A DNA stretch of 38,934 nt from Coliplasma sp045538555 (GCA_045538555.1 JAZSRP010000020.1:1-38934), one strand, 5' to 3'; positions 1 through 7,679 are shown, counted from the first letter of the stretch. The notes: generated from the sequence alone by a model not told the origin. Program-made: numbers and translations.

Positions 1-6
1 CAGAGT

Positions 7-180
7 GATATTTCCCTTTGGGGAAGTGGTATTGAAATCTTACGATTTCAGTGATATTTTATTCGCCATAAACTGCCGAAGGCAATATCACTTGAACGAA
101 GTTCAAATATCACTGCGTAGCAATAGCACTCGCCGTAAGGCGAATAAAACTGCCCAAGTGTCCTTAAAAACACTTGGGCA
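7..180. repeat. Array of small hairpins joined by GTGATATT/AATATCAC-like linkers
   Basis: Seven short perfect or near-perfect inverted repeats follow one another: TTCCC/GGGAA (12-25), GAAATC/GATTTC (34-49), TGCC/GGCA (74-84), TTGAAC/GTTCAA (92-106), TGC/GCA (114-122), TCGCC/GGCGA (130-143) and an 11-bp stem TGCCCAAGTGT/ACACTTGGGCA (151-180). The linkers are about 8 nt. They read GTGGTATT and GTGATATT on the left and ATATCACT, ATATCACT, ATAGCACT and ATAAAACT on the right, so the linkers themselves are inverted around the middle. In addition ATTCGCC (61-67) complements GGCGAAT (139-145). No protein-coding signal is evident. The element may start before the window. I do not assign a family or function. 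Confidence 0.75.
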
Positions 181-196
181 ATGCATCGTGTTTTTT
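151..196 (+). terminator. Terminator-like hairpin at the end of the hairpin array
   Basis: An 11-bp perfect stem (151-161 with 170-180, 8-nt loop) is followed after 10 nt by a run of six T (191-196). The gap before the T run is longer than in a classical intrinsic terminator, so this may only be the last member of the array. It sits just upstream of the promoter of the kinase-like gene and would insulate it. Confidence 0.4.
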
Positions 197-207
197 CTTG
201 TCGCTTA

Positions 208-237
208 TTGACAAACCATTGATACTGGTTATATAAT
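208..237 (+). promoter_or_regulatory. Sigma-A promoter of the kinase-like gene
   Basis: TTGACA at 208-213 and TATAAT at 232-237 are both perfect consensus boxes, separated by 18 bp. The spacer carries a small dyad, AACCA (214-218) and TGGTT (226-230), which could be an operator. The start codon lies 39 bp downstream of the -10 box, behind the ribosome binding site GGGAGGAG (265-272). Confidence 0.75.
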
Positions 238-276
238 CAATAAAACATTGACTTTATATATAACGGGAGGAGAAGC

Positions 277-1128
277 ATGAATATAGCAATCTCAGGCAGA
301 CTCGGCAGCGGAAAATCCACTATCTGCGGGATTCTCAAAAACAAATACGGTTTTGACGTATACAGCACGGGTCAGATTCAACGCAGGTTTGCCGAGGAAA
401 TGGGTATATCCACCCTTGAGCTCAACAAAAAAATGGTTGGTGACAACGGACTTGACCATTTTATTGACAACGGAGTAAAGGAGCTTTCACGCAAGGACAA
501 GAACTCAAGGATTATTTTTGACTCCCGCATGGCTTGGCATTTTGCCGAAAACCGTTTTGCGGTATATGTATTTGCAGATCCAACCGTTGCCGCCGCAAGA
601 GTATACAACGACAGCGCACGCGGCAAAGTAGAGGCGTACAACAGCGTGGAAGATGCAAAGTCCAAGCTGTACGCCAGAAGCCGTGAGGAAAACCGCAGAT
701 ACAAGGAGCTCTACAACGTCAATAATTTTGACTATGCAAACTACGATATGGTTATTGATTCCACATACGTTTCAGCAGAGGCAGTGGCTGATATGATCTT
801 TGACCAGTACAACTCTTTTTGTGAAAATGCTTTCATGCACACATTGCTTGTCTTTTCTCCAAAAACTCTCATCCCCACCCTGCCTGCTGATTCCGACGAT
901 ACTGATGTCAAGGTTGCCTATGCATATGAATCAAACTTTGTAATCAGCGGGCACAAAGAGCTGGCTGACGCACTGAAAAGCAATACGGTATTTTTAACCG
1001 GCGAGCTTGTTGAAGCCGACAATGATCTTTTGACATCCAGAGCTGCAAAGCTTGGTGCAGATGGTTTGAAAAAGTACTGCGCTGCAGGCGGTTTTGACTA
1101 TCCTTCTGTTCCTGAAATATTTGGATAA
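277..1128 (+). CDS. Cytidylate-kinase-like P-loop protein with an extra C-terminal domain
   Basis: A 283-residue protein. The N-terminal 180 residues look like a cytidylate-kinase-like nucleoside monophosphate kinase: P-loop GRLGSGKS at 7-14, a Walker-B-like strand ending IIFDSR at 79-84, and an Arg-rich LID-like segment around 134-143. Such proteins phosphorylate (d)CMP or a related substrate with ATP, but the substrate cannot be read from the sequence. Canonical Cmk is about 220 residues. Here about 100 residues follow (185-283) that are not part of that fold and include a strand and turn reading NFVISGHKEL (220-229), faintly like the core of ParB/sulfiredoxin-type domains. The start is fixed by GGGAGGAG six or so bases upstream and a perfect promoter. 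It is a single-gene unit convergent with ldhA. The kinase-like N-terminus is fairly certain; the role is open. Confidence 0.75.
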   Translation: MNIAISGRLGSGKSTICGILKNKYGFDVYSTGQIQRRFAEEMGISTLELNKKMVGDNGLDHFIDNGVKELSRKDKNSRIIFDSRMAWHFAENRFAVYVFADPTVAAARVYNDSARGKVEAYNSVEDAKSKLYARSREENRRYKELYNVNNFDYANYDMVIDSTYVSAEAVADMIFDQYNSFCENAFMHTLLVFSPKTLIPTLPADSDDTDVKVAYAYESNFVISGHKELADALKSNTVFLTGELVEADNDLLTSRAAKLGADGLKKYCAAGGFDYPSVPEIFG

Positions 1129-1146
1129 CAACAATTTTGATATCAA

Positions 1147-1187
1147 AAAAAGAAGTTGAAGGCCTTTTGCCAACAACTTCTTTTATT
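1147..1187. terminator. Bidirectional terminator between the kinase-like gene and ldhA
   Basis: AAGAAGTTG (1150-1158) pairs with CAACTTCTT (1174-1182). It is flanked by an A run on the left and a T-rich tract on the right, so it can end transcription from both convergent genes. Confidence 0.75.
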
Positions 1188-1191
1188 ATTT

Positions 1192-2226
1192 TTAAAAGCA
1201 TCTGCCTTTCTTTTCTCCACGGCATTCCACTATCCTGCCGCTATCGCATTGATAGCAAACCTCGTTGGGCAGGTCACCGCCGGAGAAAAATGCATCAAGG
1301 TTTTTGAAAGTGGTTTTTGCGATACCCTCCAGTGCCTCATCCGTCAAAAACGCCTGGTGGGAAGTGAGAAGAACGTTGGGCTTTGAGATCAACAGAGAAA
1401 GAATATCATCGTGAACGATGGTGTTTGAATAATCTTCAAAGAAAAAGTCTCCTTCCTCCTCGTACACATCAAGCCCCGCACCCCTGACCTTACCGTCATT
1501 GAGCGCATCTATCAACGCCTGCGTGTCAATCAACGCTCCACGCGATGTGTTGATAATATACACGCCCTGCTTCATTTTTGAAAAAGCTTCCGCAGAGAGC
1601 ATCCGCTTGTTCTCGTCAGTCAGCGGGCAATGGAGCGAAATAACATCGCTTTGTTCAAAAATCTCGTCAAGAGAAACGTACTCTACCTCAAGTTTTTTAT
1701 CGGGATACGGATCAAAGGCAATGACTCTCATCCCTATGCCTTTACAAATGGAGATAAAAGCTTTTCCGATTTTTCCGGTGCCCACTACACCAACGGTCTT
1801 TCCGTTCAGATCCATGCCCGTAAATCCGGATATATTAAAGTTGAAATCTCTGGTTCTCCCGTACGCCTTGTGAACCTTGCGGTTGACAGAAAACAGCAGT
1901 GCCGCTGCATGCTCGGCAACCGCATGAGGTGAATATGCAGGAACCCTCACAACATTAATTTTGCCGTACGCACGCCTGAAATCAACGTTGCTGTACCCTG
2001 CGCATCGCATGGCAATGACTCTGATACCAAGATCGTACAACATGTCAATAGCAGCCGCATCTACTGTATCGTTGACAAAAGCGCACACAGCATCGCATCC
2101 TTTTGCAAGAACCGCTGTTGAAGCATTGAGTTTTGACTCAATATACTCAATCTCATAGCCGGTATTGTACTTTTCAAAGGACTCTTTGTCGTATGGCTTT
2201 GTGTCGTAGAATGCAATCTTTTTCAT
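1192..2226 (-). CDS. ldhA: D-lactate dehydrogenase (D-2-hydroxyacid dehydrogenase family)
   Basis: A 344-residue NAD-dependent D-2-hydroxyacid dehydrogenase, most like fermentative D-lactate dehydrogenase, which reduces pyruvate to D-lactate in the cytoplasm and regenerates NAD+. Visible features are the Rossmann motif GTGKIG at 149-154, the substrate-binding Arg229 in NTSRG, the catalytic Glu in DVYEEE (about 258) and the catalytic His290 in LLTSHQAF. Length is close to the family norm (about 330). It is the third gene of an operon with gltX and glnS, starting 19 bp after glnS ends, and it has only a weak ribosome binding site (GGTG). The last residues are basic and Cys-containing. A related 2-hydroxyacid substrate is possible, but the residues match the D-LDH branch well. 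Confidence 0.88.
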   Translation of the reverse strand: MKKIAFYDTKPYDKESFEKYNTGYEIEYIESKLNASTAVLAKGCDAVCAFVNDTVDAAAIDMLYDLGIRVIAMRCAGYSNVDFRRAYGKINVVRVPAYSPHAVAEHAAALLFSVNRKVHKAYGRTRDFNFNISGFTGMDLNGKTVGVVGTGKIGKAFISICKGIGMRVIAFDPYPDKKLEVEYVSLDEIFEQSDVISLHCPLTDENKRMLSAEAFSKMKQGVYIINTSRGALIDTQALIDALNDGKVRGAGLDVYEEEGDFFFEDYSNTIVHDDILSLLISKPNVLLTSHQAFLTDEALEGIAKTTFKNLDAFFSGGDLPNEVCYQCDSGRIVECRGEKKGRCF

Positions 2227-2245
2227 TGATACACCAACAAAAAAA

Positions 2246-3886
2246 TTATTTTTTTACCGTTTTGCTGTCCTTCAGCTCAACAACGCTGTTGAATACAGGC
2301 GTTTTTGTATCATAGCAGAAATATCCCTTGCGAACAAACTGGAATCTATCACCGGGCTTTGCCTCGGTAAGCGCTTTTTCGATCATCACGCTGTTTATGA
2401 GCTTTTTTGACTCGGGGTTGAGGTAATCGCCATAGCGAGAAGACTCAACATCGTTCATGTTTGCTTCGGTGAACAGTCGGTCATACACCACGGCGTCCGC
2501 CTTGTCACAATCAACGGCAGAGAGCCAATGGATGGTACCCTTTACCTTTCTGCCGTCAGCGGGCATGGAAGAGCCGGTCTCCAGATCGGCAGTACAGAGA
2601 ACCTCAACAACATTGCCGTTCTCATCCGTTATTATTTCATTACAGCGTACAATATATGCACCCATCAAGCGCACCTCGCTGTCCTTTTTCAAACGGAAGA
2701 ACTTGGGAGGCGGATCAATGGCAATATCTTCTCTCTCAACGTAGAGCTCACGGGTAAAAGGAACAGATCTCTTGCCAGCATTCTCATCGTTGGGATTGTT
2801 GGGAAGCTCAAAATACTCGGTCTTGTCCTCGGGATAGTTGGTGACAGTGACTTTTACGGGATCAAATACGGCAACACGGCGCAATGCGGTTTTGTTCAGG
2901 TCTTCACGGACACAGTGCTCAAGCAGAGCGATGTCAACCAAGCTGTTGTTTTTTGCAACACCGACACGGTCTACAAAATCAAGAACAGCCGCTGCTGTAT
3001 AACCTCTTCTTCTCATGCCGCACAGAGTGGGCATGCGGGGATCATCCCATCCGTCCACAAGTCCGTTTTCCACAAGACTGCGCAGAAAACGCTTGCTCAT
3101 AACGGTGTTTGTAATATTGAGACGGGCAAACTCTATCTGTCTGGGACGTGAAGGTACTTTTACGTGGTCAATGACCCAGTTGTAGAGGGGACGGTGATCT
3201 TCATATTCAAGAGAGCAAAGTGAATGGGTGATTCCCTCAAGTGCATCCTGAATGGGATGTGCAAAATCATACATTGGGAATATGCACCATTTTGTTCCCT
3301 GGCGATGATGATCGATATATCTGATCCTGTACAAAACGGGATCTCTCATATTGAAATTGCCGGATTCCAGATCAATCTTTGCACGAAGTGTGTATTTTCC
3401 CTCGGGGAACTCACCGTTTCTCATACGGCGGAAAAGATCCAGACTTTCTTCTACAGGTCTGTCACGCCAAGGGGAAACGGCAGGACGCTGGAGATCCCCT
3501 CTGTATTCGCTGAACTGCTCGGGGGTGAGCTCGCACACGTAGGCGTTCCCGTCAAGTATCAGCTGCTCTGCCAGTTGATAAGTCTCCTCAAAATAATCCG
3601 AGCCGTAAAAAAACCTGTCCCCCCAATCAAATCCAAGCCAGTGGATGTCTTCCTTGATTGCATCCACAAACTCGGTATCCTCTTTTGCGGGGTTGGTGTC
3701 GTCCATACGAAGATTGCAGAGTCCGCCATATCTCAATGCGGTGGAAAAGTCAATAACCATTGCTTTGCAATGTCCGATATGAAGATAACCGTTGGGCTCC
3801 GGAGGAAAACGGGTGTGAATCTTGAGATCGGGGTTTGATGCAATGTCTGCATCAATGATATCAAAAATAAAGTTTGAAGATTCCAT
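2246..3886 (-). CDS. glnS: Glutaminyl-tRNA synthetase
   Basis: A class I aminoacyl-tRNA synthetase of 546 residues (E. coli GlnRS has 554) that charges tRNA-Gln with glutamine. The HIGH motif is in PNGYLHIGH (31-39) and the KMSKS equivalent is VMSKR (262-266). The tRNA acceptor-binding and beta-barrel anticodon-binding regions follow to the end. The reading frame is open 16 codons further upstream, but the start used here (3886) has AGGAG 8 bases ahead, while the longer start has none and would overlap gltX. It lies 22 bp behind gltX in the same operon and 19 bp before ldhA. Many Firmicutes lack GlnRS and make Gln-tRNA by transamidation; the enzyme in clostridia is generally regarded as acquired. 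Confidence 0.95.
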   Translation of the reverse strand: MESSNFIFDIIDADIASNPDLKIHTRFPPEPNGYLHIGHCKAMVIDFSTALRYGGLCNLRMDDTNPAKEDTEFVDAIKEDIHWLGFDWGDRFFYGSDYFEETYQLAEQLILDGNAYVCELTPEQFSEYRGDLQRPAVSPWRDRPVEESLDLFRRMRNGEFPEGKYTLRAKIDLESGNFNMRDPVLYRIRYIDHHRQGTKWCIFPMYDFAHPIQDALEGITHSLCSLEYEDHRPLYNWVIDHVKVPSRPRQIEFARLNITNTVMSKRFLRSLVENGLVDGWDDPRMPTLCGMRRRGYTAAAVLDFVDRVGVAKNNSLVDIALLEHCVREDLNKTALRRVAVFDPVKVTVTNYPEDKTEYFELPNNPNDENAGKRSVPFTRELYVEREDIAIDPPPKFFRLKKDSEVRLMGAYIVRCNEIITDENGNVVEVLCTADLETGSSMPADGRKVKGTIHWLSAVDCDKADAVVYDRLFTEANMNDVESSRYGDYLNPESKKLINSVMIEKALTEAKPGDRFQFVRKGYFCYDTKTPVFNSVVELKDSKTVKK

Positions 3887-3908
3887 ATTTATACTCCTAT
3901 AAATAACA

Positions 3909-5555
3909 TCAAAGGGAGTTGCGCATAGTTTCAAGACGCGCTTTTACTCTGTCAGCACCAAGAATTGACATGACCTCATAAAGGTCGGGAGAGTTGAGAC
4001 GCCCCGTAACAGAAACACGCAAAAACATGCTTACGTCAGCAACGCTACCCTTGAAAGATTCGGGAGACTGCTTGTATTGCTTCATATCCGAGCAAAATCC
4101 ATTGGCAGATGCTATCTCTTTGATTTTTGAAAACCATTGATCTTGGGTGTCAGACTCATCAAAGGAAGAAGCAAAATCGGAAAGGATCTTTTTTACGTCG
4201 TTTTTATCAAAGATGTCGGGAATGCTGTCGCTGACTGTGAAAAGGTCATCGTAGAAAAACGAAACGTAATTTTTCACCTCACTCCAGAGGGCAAAGTCCT
4301 TTCGGGGCTTCTTGCCGTTTCTGCCGATGCTGAGAACACGTACAGCATAATCACGGTTTGATTCAAAAATCTTGAACAATTCTTCATCAAACTCCCGTGC
4401 CCAATCCACAACCAGGTCATATACCTCATCTGCAGAGAGGCGTGAAACCACATTTTTGCATATATCGATGAGCTTGTCAATATCAAACAGAGAGCCGGAA
4501 ACAGACATCTTTTTTGTAGAAAAATCAAACTCCTCAAGAGGTCTGTCCGGATTTGCGGTACGCCACTCTTCAAAGTTTGAGTTGAGAAGCGTCATAACGT
4601 AGTCAAGCAGCGCCTTGGGATAAAATCCTGATGAAACGTAATAATCCACCGCTGCCTCGGGATCCTTGCGTTTTGAGAGCTTGCGTTTGTTGCCGTTGTC
4701 CAACTTGAGGATAAGTGCAGTGTGGCAATACTTGGGCAGCTTGAAGCCAAGTGCCTTGAAAAGCTGAATATGGAAAGGAAGACTGGGAAGCCACTCCTCG
4801 CCTCTTACCACATGGGTTGTCCTCATGAGATGGTCGTCTACTGCATGTGCAAAAGCATAGGGAGGAGTCCCGTCTGACTTCATGATGACATGATCCTTGT
4901 CGTTTTCGGTTATCTCCACCTCACCCTTTATGAGGTCATTGAACTTGAATTTGTTGTTGACATTGCCTTCGCTGCGGTATCTCAACACAAAGGGAAGCCC
5001 TTTTGTCAAAGCATCACGCACACGATCAATAGGTGCATCACGCCAGACGGCCCATTTTCCGTAATATCCGGGGTCGCATTTTTGCTGTTCCTGCTCTGTT
5101 CTGATGGCGGCCAGCTCATCCTGTGTGCAGAAGCAAGGGTATGCTTTTCCCTCACTGACCAATTTTTTTGCATACACTCTGTAAATATCCGTGCGTTGAG
5201 ACTGCACGTATGGACCGTAATCACCCTTGTCTCCATCCAGAGTAGCGCCCTCATCAAAGCTGATGCCGATACGGGAAAGAGAATTGATTATGCCCGAAAC
5301 ACCGTCCTTTATCTCACGCTTTGCGTCGGTATCCTCGATCCGCAGCAAAAAGACTCCGCCTGATCTGTGAGCGAGACGCTCATCGGTGACGCATTGATAC
5401 AACCCGCCAAAATGAACGTAGCCAGTGGGGCTGGGCGCAAAACGGGTGACCTTGGCACCATCGGGAAGATTGCGCGCTGGATAACGTGCCTCCAACTCTT
5501 CAGGTGTCATGGTAACGTTGGGATATAGAAGTTCGGCAAGAGCGATATGATCCAT
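3909..5555 (-). CDS. gltX: Glutamyl-tRNA synthetase (long clostridial form)
   Basis: A class I synthetase of 548 residues that charges tRNA-Glu. About 34 residues precede the usual N-terminus, which begins at KVTRFAPSPTG. The HIGH motif appears as HFGG (48-51) and the KMSKS motif as KLSKR (292-296). CFC at 141-143 with C160 could form part of a zinc-like site. The C-terminal half is the helical anticodon-binding region. It is first in the gltX-glnS-ldhA operon, 52 nt or so behind the transcription start predicted from the promoter at 5614-5642, with GGAG 7 bases before the ATG. The leader is too short for a T-box. With GlnRS next door, this enzyme need not mischarge tRNA-Gln. Confidence 0.95.
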   Translation of the reverse strand: MDHIALAELLYPNVTMTPEELEARYPARNLPDGAKVTRFAPSPTGYVHFGGLYQCVTDERLAHRSGGVFLLRIEDTDAKREIKDGVSGIINSLSRIGISFDEGATLDGDKGDYGPYVQSQRTDIYRVYAKKLVSEGKAYPCFCTQDELAAIRTEQEQQKCDPGYYGKWAVWRDAPIDRVRDALTKGLPFVLRYRSEGNVNNKFKFNDLIKGEVEITENDKDHVIMKSDGTPPYAFAHAVDDHLMRTTHVVRGEEWLPSLPFHIQLFKALGFKLPKYCHTALILKLDNGNKRKLSKRKDPEAAVDYYVSSGFYPKALLDYVMTLLNSNFEEWRTANPDRPLEEFDFSTKKMSVSGSLFDIDKLIDICKNVVSRLSADEVYDLVVDWAREFDEELFKIFESNRDYAVRVLSIGRNGKKPRKDFALWSEVKNYVSFFYDDLFTVSDSIPDIFDKNDVKKILSDFASSFDESDTQDQWFSKIKEIASANGFCSDMKQYKQSPESFKGSVADVSMFLRVSVTGRLNSPDLYEVMSILGADRVKARLETMRNSL

Positions 5556-5613
5556 GTCTGCACTCCAAGTTGTGATAATTTTTATTTCAGTTGATTTCTG
5601 TAAATATTAAATT

Positions 5614-5642
5614 ATTATATAACAACGCTATCGGTTTGTCAA
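5614..5642 (-). promoter_or_regulatory. Sigma-A promoter of gltX-glnS-ldhA
   Basis: On the minus strand TTGACA (5642-5637) is followed after exactly 17 bp by TATAAT (5619-5614), both perfect consensus. The first bases after the -35 box (AACC) and the GTTA before the -10 box are the same as in the promoter at 208-237. Confidence 0.85.
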
Positions 5643-5649
5643 CACATAC

Positions 5650-5705
5650 AAAAAAGGAAAAACTGTTTTGAATCCGATTCTTATTCAAAATCAATTTTTC
5701 CTTTT
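5650..5705 (-). terminator. Terminator after the beta-propeller-like gene
   Basis: Minus-strand stem: AAAGGAAAAAT-TGATTTTGAAT pairs with ATTCAAAA-CAGTTTTTCCTTT with one small mismatch, and a run of six T (plus-strand A at 5650-5655) follows. The T run ends 7 bp before the gltX -35 box. Confidence 0.8.
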
Positions 5706-5714
5706 CTGCCTGTA

Positions 5715-6551
5715 TTAAAGCTTGATACCCAGCATTTCTGCAAGCCCTCGCTCGCTCTGCGGGGTTCTGAAAAACTCCTTTTCAACTTCAAAGCAAAAGC
5801 CGCTTCTTTTCCCGTTGACTCCACATTGTAACGAAGCAAAGAATCTGTCGTTTCCCAACGCCTCAAACCCATAGGGCGTAATATAATCAAACTTTTCTTT
5901 TACAATACATTCCGCAACATCAGTTCGGTAAAGCGTCTGTGTTGGCTGATATTCACATTCCTTGCCATATGTGGTAAACCAAAAATCGCCGCTGCTGCTG
6001 TCATAATCCAGATTTTGAATACCAAACACCGTGTTTCCCGTTGGAATATGGTATTCGGTCTCATATTTTCCATCCAGGTTGCATTGAAGAATGATCTGGT
6101 TTGAAAACCTTTCATCAGTTGCAACAGCACATGCCACAAAGAGCTTTGGCTCAGAAAAACCTCTTGGCTGAGCAACAGAAACTCCATCTATTGCACGGAA
6201 CCCGCGGGTATCTCCCTCTTTTTCTGAAATGGATTTGTAATAGTCACATATATCCATATTGATAACCTTGAGAAGCGAAAGGTCATCTCCATCAAAAACG
6301 TATATCTTAAACCCCGTCCAGTCGTCCCAGTCATGACTCGGCAATGCGTTTCCGAGATAGCTGCCATAAATTTTTCCGTCAAAATAATCAATATCACCCA
6401 AATGCCCGCCCCTTATTTCACGCTGGCATTTTACGGTGCCTTGCATTGTGGTTTTTACCAAGCTGTCAGTAAAAGACCAGTACATGAACCCGTCTCCCGA
6501 TGAAAAGCCCTGCATATGTTGGTTTTGATTGACGACGCCTATATACTCCAT
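5715..6551 (-). CDS. Unrecognised protein, possible beta-propeller
   Basis: A 278-residue protein whose family I do not recognise. It has no signal peptide and no membrane segment, so it is probably cytoplasmic. Regularly spaced short strands rich in G, D and aromatic residues (for example GDIDYFDGKIYGSYLG, KIYVFDGDDLSLLKV, LDYDSSSGDFWFTTYG, PYGFEALGNDRFFASL) look like blades of a beta-propeller of the kind seen in PQQ-like, YncE-like or lactonase-like proteins; no catalytic motif stands out. The ATG is preceded by GAGAGG at 8 bases. It has its own candidate promoter (6577-6605) and terminator (5650-5705), so it is probably a single-gene unit between the gltX operon and the cysteine-rich gene. 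The function is unknown. Confidence 0.6.
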   Translation of the reverse strand: MEYIGVVNQNQHMQGFSSGDGFMYWSFTDSLVKTTMQGTVKCQREIRGGHLGDIDYFDGKIYGSYLGNALPSHDWDDWTGFKIYVFDGDDLSLLKVINMDICDYYKSISEKEGDTRGFRAIDGVSVAQPRGFSEPKLFVACAVATDERFSNQIILQCNLDGKYETEYHIPTGNTVFGIQNLDYDSSSGDFWFTTYGKECEYQPTQTLYRTDVAECIVKEKFDYITPYGFEALGNDRFFASLQCGVNGKRSGFCFEVEKEFFRTPQSERGLAEMLGIKL

Positions 6552-6576
6552 GTTTTTTACCTCTCTTTCCGCAAAT

Positions 6577-6605
6577 ATTTTATCACATCAGACTCATGAA
6601 TACAA
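6577..6605 (-). promoter_or_regulatory. Candidate promoter of the beta-propeller-like gene
   Basis: Minus-strand TTGTAT (6605-6600), 17 bp, then TAAAAT (6582-6577) preceded by TGTGA. The -35 box starts one base after the T run of the preceding terminator. The same TGTGATAAAAT string forms the bioY -10 region. Confidence 0.5.
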
Positions 6606-6606
6606 C

Positions 6607-6646
6607 AAAAAATTGCTTTGGCCATAAAAAACCAAAGCAATTTTTT
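6607..6646. terminator. Strong terminator after the cysteine-rich gene
   Basis: AAAAATTGCTTTGG (6608-6621) pairs perfectly with CCAAAGCAATTTTT (6632-6645) around a 10-nt loop, flanked by A and T runs. It ends the minus-strand gene that stops at 6654. Confidence 0.85.
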
Positions 6647-6653
6647 CTGCAAT

Positions 6654-7502
6654 CTATCTGCAATTTTTCTCGCAACCGTTTCCTCTGGGCTCACAGGGGA
6701 GCTGTTCCTCTGCATAGGGATAAAACTCTGCCAAGGGAAACTGCATTTTTCCAAAAATGTTGCAGGGATCGTCGTTTTCGCCGGGCTTGCTGTTTCTGTC
6801 CGGGAGACAAAAATGGCATGCAGGAAGCATAAGCTGCACCTCTCGCTCCATGCGGATCACCGAAAATACACCGAGTGTGATAAATACTCTGTGTGTTCCT
6901 ACACCATCCACAAAATCGCCATCAAATCTCTCGCGGACACGCTCGGGAATAGAATCTACACACATGCAGCAATTTCCAAATTCTCTGTGACGTTCTACAA
7001 GCTTTGTATCAAGTGCAATGGGTGACGCAACCTCCACCACCACTGTGGGGAGAGTGGGAGCAGAATCGCATCTCAGATCACGCTCATCAAAGCAAAAGCT
7101 GTTGTTATCGGGATCCGAGCGGAACACGGATACATTTTTTTCGCTTCCGTAAAGTATAATTTTTTTGTCAAAGGCACACAGACCTTTTACCTCCTGAATC
7201 CTTCCGTTATTTACGCAGGCCTCAAGTGTGACGCAAAAATAATATCTGATTGTAACCTGATAAAATCCTCTGTTAAACGGTACTGTTTCAATATTGATAT
7301 TTGTATTTATGATCTCAACGCATTTGCATCTCACCGCACTGGCGCGATCGATCACGTCCTGTCCGTTGTCGCAAAGATAAACACGTATATCCTCAAGACA
7401 GTCCTTGTCTCTTGCAGAATCAAAAATTTTGTTTACGTTTATGCAACAGAGCTGTTCCTGCTTTCCGCAAAGACCGCCGTGCGAACCGTTTCTTTCCACC
7501 AT
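6654..7502 (-). CDS. Cysteine-rich clostridial protein, possibly sporulation-associated
   Basis: A 282-residue protein with about 21 cysteines (over 7%), including CC and CxC pairs near residues 18-19, 58-60 and 168-171. It resembles conserved clostridial proteins of unknown function with a stretch like CCINVNKIFDSARDKDC near the N-terminus and VPFNRGFYQVTIRYYF in the middle; that resemblance is from memory and was not checked. There is no signal peptide or membrane helix. Pro-, Cys- and charge-rich ends and alternating hydrophobic strands suggest a cross-linked structural or coat-type protein, or a metal binder. A very strong ribosome binding site (AAGGAGGA, 8 bases) fixes the start. A promoter resembling the late mother-cell sigma-K type lies upstream (7562-7588). 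It is a single-gene unit closed by the terminator at 6607-6646. The spore-coat role is inference. Confidence 0.65.
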   Translation of the reverse strand: MVERNGSHGGLCGKQEQLCCINVNKIFDSARDKDCLEDIRVYLCDNGQDVIDRASAVRCKCVEIINTNINIETVPFNRGFYQVTIRYYFCVTLEACVNNGRIQEVKGLCAFDKKIILYGSEKNVSVFRSDPDNNSFCFDERDLRCDSAPTLPTVVVEVASPIALDTKLVERHREFGNCCMCVDSIPERVRERFDGDFVDGVGTHRVFITLGVFSVIRMEREVQLMLPACHFCLPDRNSKPGENDDPCNIFGKMQFPLAEFYPYAEEQLPCEPRGNGCEKNCR

Positions 7503-7561
7503 GTGAAAAATCCTCCTTATAGTTTTGATAAATACATTTTTTGTGCATTTATTATCAATAC

Positions 7562-7588
7562 TATTCTATGCAGTGAGGTTTAAGATGT
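7562..7588 (-). promoter_or_regulatory. Possible sigma-K/sigma-E-like promoter of the cysteine-rich gene
   Basis: Minus strand: AC (7588-7587), 16 bp, then CATAGAATA (7570-7562), which fits the sigma-K pattern AC-16-CATAnnnTA known from Bacillus. The predicted leader is about 55 nt. No TTGACA/TATAAT pair was found for this gene. The motif is short, so chance is possible. Confidence 0.4.
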
Positions 7589-7610
7589 GATTTTTTGTAC
7601 AAATCCAACA

Positions 7611-7639
7611 TTTACATTTCTTGCCAATACTGATATATT
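7611..7639 (+). promoter_or_regulatory. Sigma-A promoter of the signal-anchored protein gene
   Basis: TTTACA (7611-7616), 17 bp, TATATT (7634-7639). The expected transcription start is near 7646, which coincides with the only ribosome binding site, GAGGTGA (7646-7652). Confidence 0.6.
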
Positions 7640-7679
7640 ATGTTTGAGGTGATATGCTATCAATAAAAATAAGACAGTT

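Noticed and set aside
7..180. The array as a CRISPR
   Set aside because: Units of about 20 nt, stems differ and are self-complementary, linkers change orientation, and there are no repeats of 25-40 nt or cas genes.
5..211. A 68-codon open frame at the left edge
   Set aside because: It runs straight through the hairpin array, lacks a ribosome binding site and has no protein-like composition.
2528..3151. Long plus-strand open frames opposite glnS, and similar ones opposite polC (for example 24012-24680, 22206-22724) and addB (14928-15461)
   Set aside because: They lie antisense to firmly identified genes, have no ribosome binding site and show compositions expected of codon shadows.
5556..5613. 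A T-box riboswitch before gltX
   Set aside because: The leader from the predicted start to the ATG is only about 52 nt, with no antiterminator or terminator hairpin.
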